From: an uncultured Pseudomonadota bacterium
GTDB lineage: Bacteria; Pseudomonadota; Gammaproteobacteria; Burkholderiales; SG8-39
Direction of reading: 5' to 3'
Assembly: GCA_903864555.1 (NCBI GenBank)
Contig: CAIPGJ010000929.1
Coordinates: 1 to 6,085, forward strand
Length of the DNA: 6,085 bases
Part shown: one piece after another, positions 1-6,085 of the stretch
Layout: each line of letters begins with the position of its first letter
Numbering within the stretch: the first letter of the stretch is position 1
The notes under the pieces: generated by a model
Seen by the model: only the letters and a program-made list of their open reading frames with translations
Databases searched by the model: none
Told to the model about the DNA's origin: nothing
Made by a program: the position numbers and the translations under genes

Positions 1-55
1 TAAGCAGAAGCCAGTTGTCGGTTTCGACGCGGCGATTGCGGATCAGCTTTTCCAT
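1..55 (-). CDS. DUF934 protein, N-terminal 18 codons only (runs off the window)
   Basis: An ATG at 53-55 on the minus strand opens a frame reading MEKLIRNRRVETDNWLLL before the window ends. This resembles the start of DUF934 proteins, which begin with a short charged stretch (IRNR) followed by an acidic-Trp-Leu motif. In many beta- and gammaproteobacteria DUF934 genes lie directly downstream of the siroheme sulfite reductase gene and ahead of cysH; their biochemical role is not established, though they are linked to sulfite reduction by context. A purine-rich AAAGAG sits about 8 bases before the ATG. The start lies inside the 3' end of the reductase frame, so the two genes overlap and are probably translationally coupled. 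Only 18 residues are visible, so the call rests on this short match plus synteny. Confidence 0.62.
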   Translation of the reverse strand, partial: MEKLIRNRRVETDNWLLL

Positions 56-1007
56 AGACGTACTCTTTGAAAGGTTCGGTTCCGATGCGGTGGGCGACGT
101 CGATGAAGCGCTCGGCTTCGCTGTCCCGGCGGTCCAGGTAGCAGCGGATCAGGCGTTCAATGACGTCGGGGACTTCGGCGCGGGCAAACGAGGGCCCGAT
201 CACCTTGCCGAGTGAGGCGCCGCGGCCGCCGGGGTGTGTCTGTCCCTGGTTGCCGCCAACTTCGATCTGGTACCACTCCTCGCCATTCTTGTCGACGCCG
301 AGGATGCCGATGTGGCCGACATGGTGGTGGCCGCAGGCGTTCATGCAGCCGGAGATGTTCAGGTCCAGCTCGCCAATGTCGTACTGGTAGTCCAGGTTGT
401 CGAAGCGTTCCTGGATGGCTTGCGCCACCGGGATGGACTTGGCATTGGCCAGGGCGCAGAAATCGCCCCCCGGGCAGCAGATGATGTTGTTGATCAGGCC
501 GATGTTGGGGATGGCAAAACCCAGCGCCTTGGCTTCTTCCCAGACCTGCGGCAGGTCGGACACGCGCACGTCCGACAGGATCAGGTTCTGTTCATGCGAG
601 ACGCGCAGTTCGCCGAATGAATAACGCTCGGCCATGCCGGCTACCGCTTCCATCTGCGCCGAAGTGGCGTCTCCCGGCGGGACGCCGGTCGGCTTGAGCG
701 ACAGGGTGACGGCGACATAGCCGGGCACCTTGTGCGGGAAGGTGTTGCGCTCGTGCCAGCGGCGGAACGCGGCATTCGAGGCGAGCAGTTGCCCGACCTG
801 CGCATCGTGCTCCGGCAGCTTCTGGTAGTCGGGGCGGGTGAAGCGGCCCTCGACGCGCTTTACTTCCTCGGCAGTCAGGGTGTTGGGGCCGTCCTTGAGC
901 CTGGCCCACTCGGCCTCGACTTCCTCGCGGAACTTGTCGGCGCCGCGTTCCTTCACCAGGATCTTGATGCGGGCCTTGTACAGGTTGTCGCGCCGGCCGT
1001 AACGGTT

Positions 1008-1010
1008 TTA
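1008..1010 (-). other. In-frame nonsense codon (TAA) in the sulfite reductase
   Basis: Read on the minus strand the codons run CTG CGC GTC TAA AAC CGT TAC GGC. Family members have Tyr between the Val and the Asn, and a single C-to-A change (plus-strand g to t at 1008) turns TAC into TAA. UAA is an ordinary stop in this genome, since metF ends on TAA exactly at its conserved C-terminus, so a changed genetic code is not the explanation. The first in-frame ATG after it is at 651-653 (codon 356), too far downstream for efficient reinitiation to rescue the enzyme. Confidence 0.85.
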
Positions 1011-1425
1011 GACGCGCAGCGCCGCTTCCAGGTAGGTGAGCAGGTGCTGCCAGGGCAGGAACTCGCGGATCACCGGGCCGACGATGGGCGTGCGCCCCAG
1101 GCCACCGCCGATGATGACGCGAAAGCCGATTTCCCCATTGGCGTCCTTCACGGCATGCAGGCCGATGTCGTGGACGTAGGTGGCGGCACGGTCGACGCTG
1201 GCGCCGTTCACTGCGATCTTGAATTTGCGCGGTAGCCAGTTGAATTCGGGGTGGAAGGTCGACCACTGGCGCAGGATCTCGCACCAGACAAAGGTGTCGA
1301 CGATCTCGTCCTTCGCGATGCCGCCGAAATGGTCGGCGGTGATGTTGCGGATGCAATTGCCGGAGGTCTGGATGGCGTGCATCTGCACCGAGGCGAGCTC
1401 GGCGAGGATCTCGGGCACATCCTCC

Positions 1426-1461
<36 letters not shown>

Positions 1462-1760
1462 CTGAAGTGGCCGTAGTCGCGGTCGTAGGTGCGTGCGATG
1501 TGGGCGAGCTTGCGCAACTGCCTGGCCGAGAGCATGCCGTAGGGGATGGCCACTCGCAGCATGGGCGCGAAGCGCTGGATGTACACGCCGTTGCGCAGGC
1601 GCAAGGGGCGGAATTCGTCGTCCTTCAGGCTGCCGGTCAGGAAACGCCGGGTCTGATCGCGGAACTGCGCAACACGCTGCTCCACCACTTGCTGGTCAAT
1701 CTCGTCGTAGGTGTACATGGTCTTTCTTCACGTCCTGTGGTGCCCGTCCCGACGGTGCCG

Positions 1761-1794
1761 GGTGCAAGCTGGTGCAAACCAGAAGCTCGGCTTC
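1761..1794 (-). repeat. Hairpin pair and direct repeat in the sulfite reductase leader
   Basis: Two perfect 5-base inverted repeats lie end to end: CTGGT/ACCAG (1769-1773 and 1778-1782, loop of four) and GAAGC/GCTTC (1782-1786 and 1790-1794, loop of three). GGTGCAA also occurs twice, exactly ten bases apart (1761-1767 and 1771-1777). If transcription of the reductase starts in the AT-rich stretch, these would lie in its 5' untranslated leader. No riboswitch family was recognised and no U-tract follows, so a regulatory role is unproven. Confidence 0.3.
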
Positions 1795-1845
1795 CCACCG
1801 GGATGCCGATCGTATTAAACTCGTCTTATTCTAAAAAAGACTTAA

Positions 1846-1858
1846 AAGCTATTAGCTT
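1846..1858. repeat. Short inverted repeat, candidate CysB operator element
   Basis: AAGCTA-T-TAGCTT is a perfect 6-base dyad with a single central base, 16 bases before the cysB ATG. It sits inside a wider dyad CTAAAA (1831-1836)/TTTTAG (1864-1869) whose centre is only two bases away. Its position right before cysB would suit autorepression, which is known for CysB in enteric bacteria. It could also be a chance dyad in an AT-rich promoter. Confidence 0.35.
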
Positions 1859-1873
1859 GCTACTTTTAGTTAT

Positions 1874-2815
1874 ATGAACTTTCAACAACTTCGTTACGTT
1901 CGCGAAACCGTACGTCAGGGTTTGAACCTCACGGAAGCGGCCAACCGGCTGTTTACCTCCCAGCCGGGTGTGTCCAAGCAGATACGGGAGCTGGAGGACG
2001 AGCTCGGCGTGGAAATCTTCGTGCGCCGGGGCAAGCGCCTGGTTTCTCTGACCGAGCCGGGCAAGGCTGTGTTGCAGATTATCGAGCGCGTCCTGCTGGA
2101 AGCCGAGAATCTTAAACAAGTTGGCCGGGAATTCAAAGACGAACAGGTGGGCACCCTGACCGTGGCCACCACCCACACCCAGGCGCGCTATGCCCTGCCC
2201 AAGGTGGTTGCAGCGTTCAAGAAGCACTATCCCAGGGTGAAACTGGTGCTGGCGCAGGGCAGCCCACCCCAACTGGCGGAGATGGTGCTGGCGGGCACCG
2301 CCGACATCGCCATCGCCACCGAGGCGCTGGATCACTACCCGCAACTGCTGGCGCTGCCCGGGTACAACTGGCACCACACCATCGTCGTGCCGCTGAAGCA
2401 CCCGCTGCTCAAGGTCGGCCGGGTGTCGCTGGAAGAACTGGCGCGCTATCCCATCATCACCTACGACACTGCGTTTACCGGCCGCTCGCATATCGACGAG
2501 GCCTTCGCTGCCCACGGACTGACCCTGGACCTGGTGCTCACCGCCATCGACGCCGATGTCATCAAGACCTACGTGGAGATGGGCCTGGGCGTGGGTATCG
2601 TCGCCTCCATGGCCTACGAGCCCCAGCGTGATCGGCATCTCAAGGCCATCGATGCCGGTCACCTGTTCCGCTCGAGCACCACCCGGGTGGCCATCCGCCG
2701 CGGATCCTTCTTGCGCGGTTACACCTACGCCTTCATGGAATTGTTCGCGCCGCAGCTCACCCGCAAGGTGATCGACGCGGCGATGACGGGCGAGGCCGAG
2801 CAGTACGACCTGTAG
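1874..2815 (+). CDS. cysB: CysB, LysR-type transcriptional activator of sulfur assimilation
   Basis: CysB activates genes for sulfate uptake and reduction when its inducer (N-acetylserine or O-acetylserine) signals sulfur limitation, and it represses its own gene in enteric bacteria. The 313-residue length fits the family, normally about 310-325. The N-terminus MNFQQLRYVRE and the winged helix-turn-helix with recognition segment TSQPGVSKQI (residues 28-37) are typical, followed by a long linker helix (about 60-90). The effector domain carries the residues known from Klebsiella CysB: T100, T102 and Q103 within ATTHTQARY, T149 in IATE, and T202 in FTGRS. This conservation, at matching numbers, argues for CysB rather than a Cbl, Nac or other LysR protein. 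The gene is divergent to the siroheme sulfite reductase, a standard arrangement for a regulator and its target. The start leaves an AT-rich leader with only a weak ribosome binding site. The C-terminus is complete. Confidence 0.95.
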   Translation: MNFQQLRYVRETVRQGLNLTEAANRLFTSQPGVSKQIRELEDELGVEIFVRRGKRLVSLTEPGKAVLQIIERVLLEAENLKQVGREFKDEQVGTLTVATTHTQARYALPKVVAAFKKHYPRVKLVLAQGSPPQLAEMVLAGTADIAIATEALDHYPQLLALPGYNWHHTIVVPLKHPLLKVGRVSLEELARYPIITYDTAFTGRSHIDEAFAAHGLTLDLVLTAIDADVIKTYVEMGLGVGIVASMAYEPQRDRHLKAIDAGHLFRSSTTRVAIRRGSFLRGYTYAFMELFAPQLTRKVIDAAMTGEAEQYDL

Positions 2816-2842
2816 CAATCAAGGTATCCAGGGGGCGCAGAG

Positions 2843-2848
2843 TAGAAT
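2843..2848 (+). promoter_or_regulatory. Possible -10 element for the glycosyltransferase/MATE pair
   Basis: TAGAAT lies in the 82-base gap between cysB and the glycosyltransferase, 50 bases before the chosen ATG. It matches the sigma-70 -10 consensus TATAAT at five of six positions. No convincing -35 element is visible about 17 bases upstream, and no terminator follows cysB, so read-through from cysB is an alternative. Confidence 0.3.
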
Positions 2849-2897
2849 CGCCCGCTCCCAGCAATGTCCTGCGGTGGCTTGCGCCGCATCCTTTCCC

Positions 2898-3989
2898 ATG
2901 CGCGTACTCTGGATTGCCGATGGCCTGGAAGGCTTCCCGGATGCGGATCCCGCCAGCCTGTGCGCCAGCCGGATGGCCAGCCAGCGCCTGCGCATCGGCG
3001 TGCCGGTGCGCGAGCTGCAATCCGGCGCCGTTTTCCCGGATAGGGCTGCAGTGGCGGCCAGCCATCAACTGCTCGACATCGCCACTGCCCTGGAAGGGGT
3101 GAGTGCCGGTGAGCTTTCCGAAGTCGTGGTGTTCTCCAAGGTCCTGCAGCGCCATGCGGCCCATGTGCAGGCGCATGTCGAACTGGCCCGGCAACTGGCC
3201 GCGCGTGGCAGTCGCGTTGTCATGGACATCTGCGACAACCCCTTCGGCCAGCCCCTCTCGGGCGGCCTGCTTGAACTGCTGAAACTGGCGGACGTGGTGG
3301 TGGCCAATTCGCCAGCCATGGCCGAGATCATCGCCACGCATGCAGGATGCGAAGCCGTGGTCATCGCCGATCCGGTGGAAGGCCTGCGGCGACCGCCGCG
3401 GTTCGCTCCGCAGGCGCGCGGGGCAGGGTGGCTGCGCAGGGCTTCGGGGCAGTTGACGCTGCTGTGGTTCGGCGCGAATTACGCCTATCTGCGGCCCTGG
3501 CTGCCACGCCTCGAAGCGTATGCGCGCGGCGGCATCGGCATTGAACTCCGGCTGGTCAGTGCGCCCTTGCCGGAGATCGAGGCCGACCTCGCACGCTGGA
3601 GTCCTGCTGCCGGCGGTGAACTGACCTTGGGCTTCACGCCCTGGTCGCCTGACGTGTTGGCAGCAGCCTTGGCCGGGTGTGACCTGGTGTTCCTGCCCAG
3701 TGATCCGGCCGATCCCTATCGCATGGCGGCCAGTGCCAACCGGCTGACCGAAAGCCTGCAGGCGGGCCGCCTGGTGGTGGCCAGCGGGGTGCCCAGCTAC
3801 TGGGAGTTCCGCGACAGCGCCTGGATCGGCGAGCGGCTGGAGGACGGCCTTGACTGGGCGCTGGTGCATCCACGCGAGGTGCTGGCGCGCATCGCCGCCG
3901 GCCAGCAGCGGGTGGATGCGCACTACCTGCCAGCGGTGGTGGCTGCGGCCTGGGCGGAGGTGCTTGGCATCCGCCCCGTGCCTGCCTGA
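2898..3989 (+). CDS. GT-B-fold glycosyltransferase-like protein of unknown specificity
   Basis: The 363-residue product probably moves a sugar from an activated donor to an unknown acceptor; it has no signal peptide or membrane span, so it is likely cytoplasmic. The start MRVLWIADG is the usual first beta strand of a GT-B protein. Further marks are VVMDICDNPF (about 107-116), ADVVVANSPAMAEII (131-145, the NSP segment common in GT-B enzymes), IADPVEG at the end of the N-terminal domain (156-162), LLWFGAN opening the C-terminal domain (188-194), CDLVFLPSDPADPYR (261-275), and ASANRLTESLQAGRLVVAS (278-296), where E285 matches the donor-binding glutamate of GT4-type enzymes. The ATG at 2898 was preferred; an in-frame GTG at 2874 would add eight residues before the conserved strand, and neither has a clear ribosome binding site. 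The MATE gene begins 15 bases after the stop, so the two are probably cotranscribed. Substrate and pathway cannot be read from the sequence. Confidence 0.75.
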   Translation: MRVLWIADGLEGFPDADPASLCASRMASQRLRIGVPVRELQSGAVFPDRAAVAASHQLLDIATALEGVSAGELSEVVVFSKVLQRHAAHVQAHVELARQLAARGSRVVMDICDNPFGQPLSGGLLELLKLADVVVANSPAMAEIIATHAGCEAVVIADPVEGLRRPPRFAPQARGAGWLRRASGQLTLLWFGANYAYLRPWLPRLEAYARGGIGIELRLVSAPLPEIEADLARWSPAAGGELTLGFTPWSPDVLAAALAGCDLVFLPSDPADPYRMAASANRLTESLQAGRLVVASGVPSYWEFRDSAWIGERLEDGLDWALVHPREVLARIAAGQQRVDAHYLPAVVAAAWAEVLGIRPVPA

Positions 3990-3993
3990 GCGG

Positions 3994-3998
3994 GGAGG
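3994..3998 (+). promoter_or_regulatory. Strong ribosome binding site for the MATE transporter
   Basis: GGAGG, inside the longer purine run GGGGAGGG, ends six bases before the ATG at 4005-4007, an ideal Shine-Dalgarno placement. It fixes the start of the transporter and lies within the 15-base gap after the glycosyltransferase stop, which fits translation from a shared message. Confidence 0.7.
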
Positions 3999-4004
3999 GC
4001 TGCG

Positions 4005-5420
4005 ATGCATTCCGGGCAAACCCTGCAGGCCATGCGCCGCATCGTCCCGGACCTGTTCCGCCTGGGCTGGCCGGTGCTGATTGCGCAACTGGCGGTGATG
4101 GCGCATGGCCTCATCGACACGCTCATGGCCGGCCGCTACAGCACCGAGGATCTGGCCGCCGTCGGCATCGGCGGGGCCATCTTCTTCAGCGTGTTCGGTC
4201 CGCTGATGGGGGTGCAACTGGCGCTGACACCCATCGCCGCACGCCTGTTCGGCGCCGGCCGCAAGGGCGACATCGGCGAGCAGGTGCGCCAGGCCGCGTG
4301 GCTATCGCTGATGCTGGCCGTGGTGGCCATCCTCATCTACCGTTTCCCCGGGGCCTTCATTGCGCTCAGCCGTCCGGCGCCGGAGGTGGAGATCAAGGTG
4401 CGCGAGTTCCTCGCCATCATGGCCTGGGGCGTGCCCACGGCCATGCTGTTCCGCATTTTCTACGGGTACTCCACGGCGATTTCACGGCCACGCGTGGTGA
4501 TGATGCTCAACCTGGCCGGACTGGCGTTGAAGATTCCGCTCAATTGGTGGTTCATCCACGGTGGCCTGGGCGTGCCGGCCATGGGCGCAGCCGGCTGTGC
4601 GCTGGCCACCACCGTGGTGTCCTGGCTGGTGTGCGGTGTCGCCTGGCTGTGGTGCGCGCGCCAGCCGTCCTATCAGGCCTACGGGGTGTTCGCTCATTGG
4701 TCGTGGCCGCGCCGGCATGACCTGTGGCAACTGGTGTCGCTGGGCCTGCCCATCGGCGTGACCTTCATGGTCGATGTCACTGCCTTTACCTTCATGTCGC
4801 TGTTCATCGCGCGACTGGGTGCTGCAGCATCCGCCTCGCACCAGATCGCCGCCAATCTCGCGGCCATGTGCTTCATGCTGCCGCTGGCGCTGGGCAATGC
4901 CTCGGGGGTGCTGGTGGCGCAGGCGCTGGGCGCGCGCGAGTACGCGCTGGCACGCCGCACCGGCCTGATCAGCCTGGCCATGGGTGTGCTGGTCGCCTGT
5001 GTGGTGGCCGCTTCGATCGCGCTGGCGTCGCAAACGCTGGCTGCGCTCTACAGCATCGATGCCCAGGTGCAAGCGGGCGCCGCCGCGCTGCTGGTCTTCG
5101 TCGCCGGCTACCATCTCTTCGATGCAGTGCAGGCCATCACGGTGAATGTGCTACGCGCCTACAAGCGCACCGTGGTGCCCATGCTCATCTATGGCATCGG
5201 GCTGTGGTGCGTTGGATTGGCCGGTGGCTATCAGCTGGGCCTGGGCAGTCTGGACCTTGCCTGGCTGGGTCTGCATCCGCCGATGGGTGCGCAGGGCTTC
5301 TGGGCCGGCGCCATTGCCGGCATGAGCCTGGCCGGGCTGGCTGTGGCGGTCTACTTCTTCCGGGTGACGCGGCCGGACGTGGTGCGTCGTGCCGAGGGTG
5401 ACGCGGTGCGCAGCGGCTGA
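4005..5420 (+). CDS. NorM-type MATE family multidrug/cation antiporter
   Basis: MATE transporters sit in the inner membrane and export organic cations, drugs or metabolites in exchange for Na+ or H+. The 471-residue protein has the expected twelve hydrophobic segments in two similar halves of about 230 residues, joined by a basic loop near HWSWPRRHD (231-239). The first helix region carries the hallmark GLIDTLMAGR (35-44) followed by STEDLAAVGIG; the matching part of the second half is FMVDVTAFTFMSLFIARLGAAASASHQIAAN (254-284). Acidic residues of the NorM cation site are present: D38, D373 (LFDAVQ), and D257 where Vibrio NorM has a glutamate (E255). The family call is secure; the substrate is unknown, so norM is not assigned as a symbol. 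It follows the glycosyltransferase with a strong ribosome binding site. Its last 70 bases overlap the convergent TfoX-like gene. Confidence 0.92.
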   Translation: MHSGQTLQAMRRIVPDLFRLGWPVLIAQLAVMAHGLIDTLMAGRYSTEDLAAVGIGGAIFFSVFGPLMGVQLALTPIAARLFGAGRKGDIGEQVRQAAWLSLMLAVVAILIYRFPGAFIALSRPAPEVEIKVREFLAIMAWGVPTAMLFRIFYGYSTAISRPRVVMMLNLAGLALKIPLNWWFIHGGLGVPAMGAAGCALATTVVSWLVCGVAWLWCARQPSYQAYGVFAHWSWPRRHDLWQLVSLGLPIGVTFMVDVTAFTFMSLFIARLGAAASASHQIAANLAAMCFMLPLALGNASGVLVAQALGAREYALARRTGLISLAMGVLVACVVAASIALASQTLAALYSIDAQVQAGAAALLVFVAGYHLFDAVQAITVNVLRAYKRTVVPMLIYGIGLWCVGLAGGYQLGLGSLDLAWLGLHPPMGAQGFWAGAIAGMSLAGLAVAVYFFRVTRPDVVRRAEGDAVRSG

Positions 5421-5764
5421 CGCAGGGCGGCGTCGAGGGCGAGGCGTGCCCACTGCAGTGCTTGCGGCGGGGATTCCATGGCTTCTCCGGGCGCACTCCA
5501 GTAGGACAACGTGACCGGGCGACTGCGTGAGGTGTAGACGAAGGGCTGGCTGCCGGCCTGCTCGAAATGGTGCCGGCTGGTCTCGTCGGTCTTGAAATAC
5601 AGCGTCTGGCTGGCGATGAGGGCGAACATGCGACCGCCGCAGAAAATGCCATGACCGCCGAACATGCGTCTGGCTGAAATCCGGCCCAGCGGTGCGAACA
5701 AGTCCACCACGTAGTCGGCAAACTCATCGCGGGGGTTGTTACTTCCAGCGGGAGTCCTGATCAC
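5351..5764 (-). CDS. TfoX/Sxy N-terminal-domain protein
   Basis: The 137-residue product matches the TfoX N-terminal domain: DEFADYVVDLFAPLG (13-27), the signature ISARRMFGGHGIF (29-41), MFALIASQTLYFKTDE (46-61), then PFVYTSR (74-80) and LSYWSAPGEAMESP (86-99). TfoX/Sxy promotes competence gene expression with CRP in Gammaproteobacteria, but that protein also has a C-terminal domain that is absent here. Stand-alone N-terminal-domain proteins are widespread and mostly uncharacterised, so a competence role should not be assumed. The start is a GTG at 5762-5764, since no in-frame ATG precedes the conserved domain; the ribosome binding site is weak. The tail from about residue 115 (many Arg, Ser and Thr, ending in RKK) is encoded entirely within the 3' end of the convergent MATE gene. 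It lies downstream of metF on the same strand, so cotranscription is possible. Confidence 0.85.
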   Translation of the reverse strand: MIRTPAGSNNPRDEFADYVVDLFAPLGRISARRMFGGHGIFCGGRMFALIASQTLYFKTDETSRHHFEQAGSQPFVYTSRSRPVTLSYWSAPGEAMESPPQALQWARLALDAALRQPLRTASPSARRTTSGRVTRKK

Positions 5765-5828
5765 AATATCGCTACAGGCCTTTTAGAGATAAAGCCTGGT
5801 ATCAATAATTGATAATAATAAGCAGTGC
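5765..5828. promoter_or_regulatory. AT-rich spacer between metF and the TfoX-like gene, with two dyads
   Basis: This 64-base gap is much richer in A and T than its neighbours. It holds TATCAA-TAA-TTGATA (5800-5814, a perfect 6-base dyad) and a second imperfect hairpin, CAGGCCTTT (5775-5783) with AAAGCCTG (5791-5798) around a seven-base loop and one bulged base. Neither is followed by a T-run on either strand, so a standard intrinsic terminator for metF is not supported. The AT-rich stretch could hold a promoter for the TfoX-like gene, but only weak -35/-10 matches are visible. Confidence 0.35.
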
Positions 5829-6085
5829 TTACAACCCCAGGCGCCGCCATACTTCGGTGGTGAGGTCGGCCTGGTTCATGGTGTAGAAGTGCAGGCCCGG
5901 GGCGCCTTCGGCCAGCAGGCGTTCGCACAGGGCGGTGACCACATCCAGGCCGAGGGCGCGCTGTGAAGCGGTGTCCTCGCCATAGGCCTGCATTTTCAGC
6001 CTCAGCCAGCGCGGGATCTCCGCGCCGCAGGCTTCCGAGAAGCGTGCCAGCTGGGAGAAATTGGCAATCGGCATGATGCCCGGCA
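5829..6085 (-). CDS. metF: Methylenetetrahydrofolate reductase, C-terminal part (5' end beyond the window)
   Basis: MetF is a cytoplasmic flavoenzyme that reduces 5,10-methylenetetrahydrofolate to 5-methyltetrahydrofolate, the methyl donor for methionine synthesis. The visible 84 or so residues start with PGIMPIANFSQL, the family's conserved PGI-P-x-x-N-F segment. They continue through IPRWLRLKMQAY and conserved spacing to LHFYTMNQADLTTEVWRRLGL, which matches the HFYT-x-N ending of MetF proteins, and stop on TAA. The FAD-binding residues of the N-terminal half lie outside the window. An ATG at 6072-6074 is internal, because the family-conserved PGI precedes it; it is not the start. The TfoX-like gene follows 64 bases downstream on the same strand. 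Confidence 0.95.
   Translation of the reverse strand, partial: PGIMPIANFSQLARFSEACGAEIPRWLRLKMQAYGEDTASQRALGLDVVTALCERLLAEGAPGLHFYTMNQADLTTEVWRRLGL

Larger units (their letters stand above)
1719..1873. promoter_or_regulatory. Divergent control region between the sulfite reductase gene and cysB
   Basis: These 155 bases separate two divergently transcribed genes, the usual place for LysR-type operators controlling both the target and the regulator itself. The half next to cysB (about 1811-1873) is strikingly AT-rich against the GC-rich surroundings and holds nested dyads: AAGCTA/TAGCTT at 1846-1851 and 1853-1858 around one central base, and CTAAAA/TTTTAG at 1831-1836 and 1864-1869. On the minus strand TAGAAT and TTTAAT hexamers in this stretch could serve as -10 elements for the reductase. 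The cysB leader would be very short. The half next to the reductase is GC-rich and would form its transcribed leader. That CysB binds here is inferred from gene arrangement; no defined consensus was matched. Confidence 0.5.

Noticed and set aside
1008..1010. Reassigned UAA codon or programmed readthrough
   Set aside because: metF in the same window ends on TAA exactly where the family ends, so UAA works as a stop, and no readthrough element is recognisable after the codon.
15..1235. Several plus-strand open frames opposite the sulfite reductase
   Set aside because: All overlap the strongly conserved minus-strand reductase frame and show no family resemblance.
592..1356. A 254-codon minus-strand open frame across the nonsense codon of the reductase
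   Set aside because: It is the wrong frame for the conserved reductase residues and is Arg/His/Pro-rich. It does not represent a frameshifted rescue product, since both sides of the TAA match the family in one and the same frame.
1826..2818. A 330-codon minus-strand open frame antisense to cysB
   Set aside because: It mirrors the cysB coding frame almost end to end, has low-complexity Gly/His/Gln-rich content and no recognisable domain. Long antisense frames are expected in GC-rich genes.
2831..2856. GGGCG/CGCCC hairpin after cysB as a terminator
   Set aside because: The stem is only about five base pairs with a long loop and no T-run follows.
2757..4217. A 486-codon minus-strand open frame across the glycosyltransferase and the start of the MATE gene
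   Set aside because: It spans two well-supported plus-strand genes and their gap, and its composition (His, Gln, Arg, Gly runs) is that of a shadow frame.
6072..6074. ATG as the start of a short 81-residue gene
   Set aside because: The sequence before it (PGI) continues the conserved MetF frame to the window edge, so this is an internal methionine of a partial metF.

Overview
The window is GC-rich, tightly packed bacterial chromosome, most likely from a betaproteobacterium. Three things support this: a CysB of the betaproteobacterial type, a siroheme nitrite/sulfite reductase followed by a DUF934 gene, and a metF C-terminus of the usual proteobacterial form. The genus cannot be told from the sequence alone. 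No RNA gene, mobile element, CRISPR array or phage feature is visible.

Layout. Bases 1-1718 (minus strand) carry the assimilatory sulfite (nitrite/sulfite) reductase hemoprotein, with the first 18 codons of a DUF934 gene overlapping its 3' end at the window edge. An AT-rich divergent control region (1719-1873) separates it from cysB (1874-2815, plus), the LysR-type activator of sulfur assimilation. Next comes a plus-strand pair: a GT-B-like glycosyltransferase (2898-3989) and, 15 bases later behind a strong ribosome binding site, a NorM-type MATE efflux transporter (4005-5420). Converging on these from the minus strand are a TfoX N-terminal-domain protein (5351-5764, overlapping the transporter gene by 70 bases) and, at the right edge, the last 84 or so codons of metF (5829-6085).

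How the genes work together. CysB and the sulfite reductase form a classic divergent regulator/target pair: CysB senses acetylserine-type inducers and switches on sulfite-to-sulfide reduction for cysteine synthesis. MetF supplies the methyl group for methionine, so it is metabolically related, but nothing here shows co-regulation. The glycosyltransferase/MATE pair looks like a small operon of unknown joint purpose.

The most notable feature is a defect. The sulfite reductase frame carries an in-frame TAA at codon 237 (1008-1010), where the family normally has a tyrosine codon. The rest of the protein, including all four iron-sulfur/siroheme cysteines, continues intact in the same frame. This is either a recent nonsense mutation or a single-base sequence error. 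I did not find a convincing novel biological system; the region is otherwise ordinary core metabolism and housekeeping.
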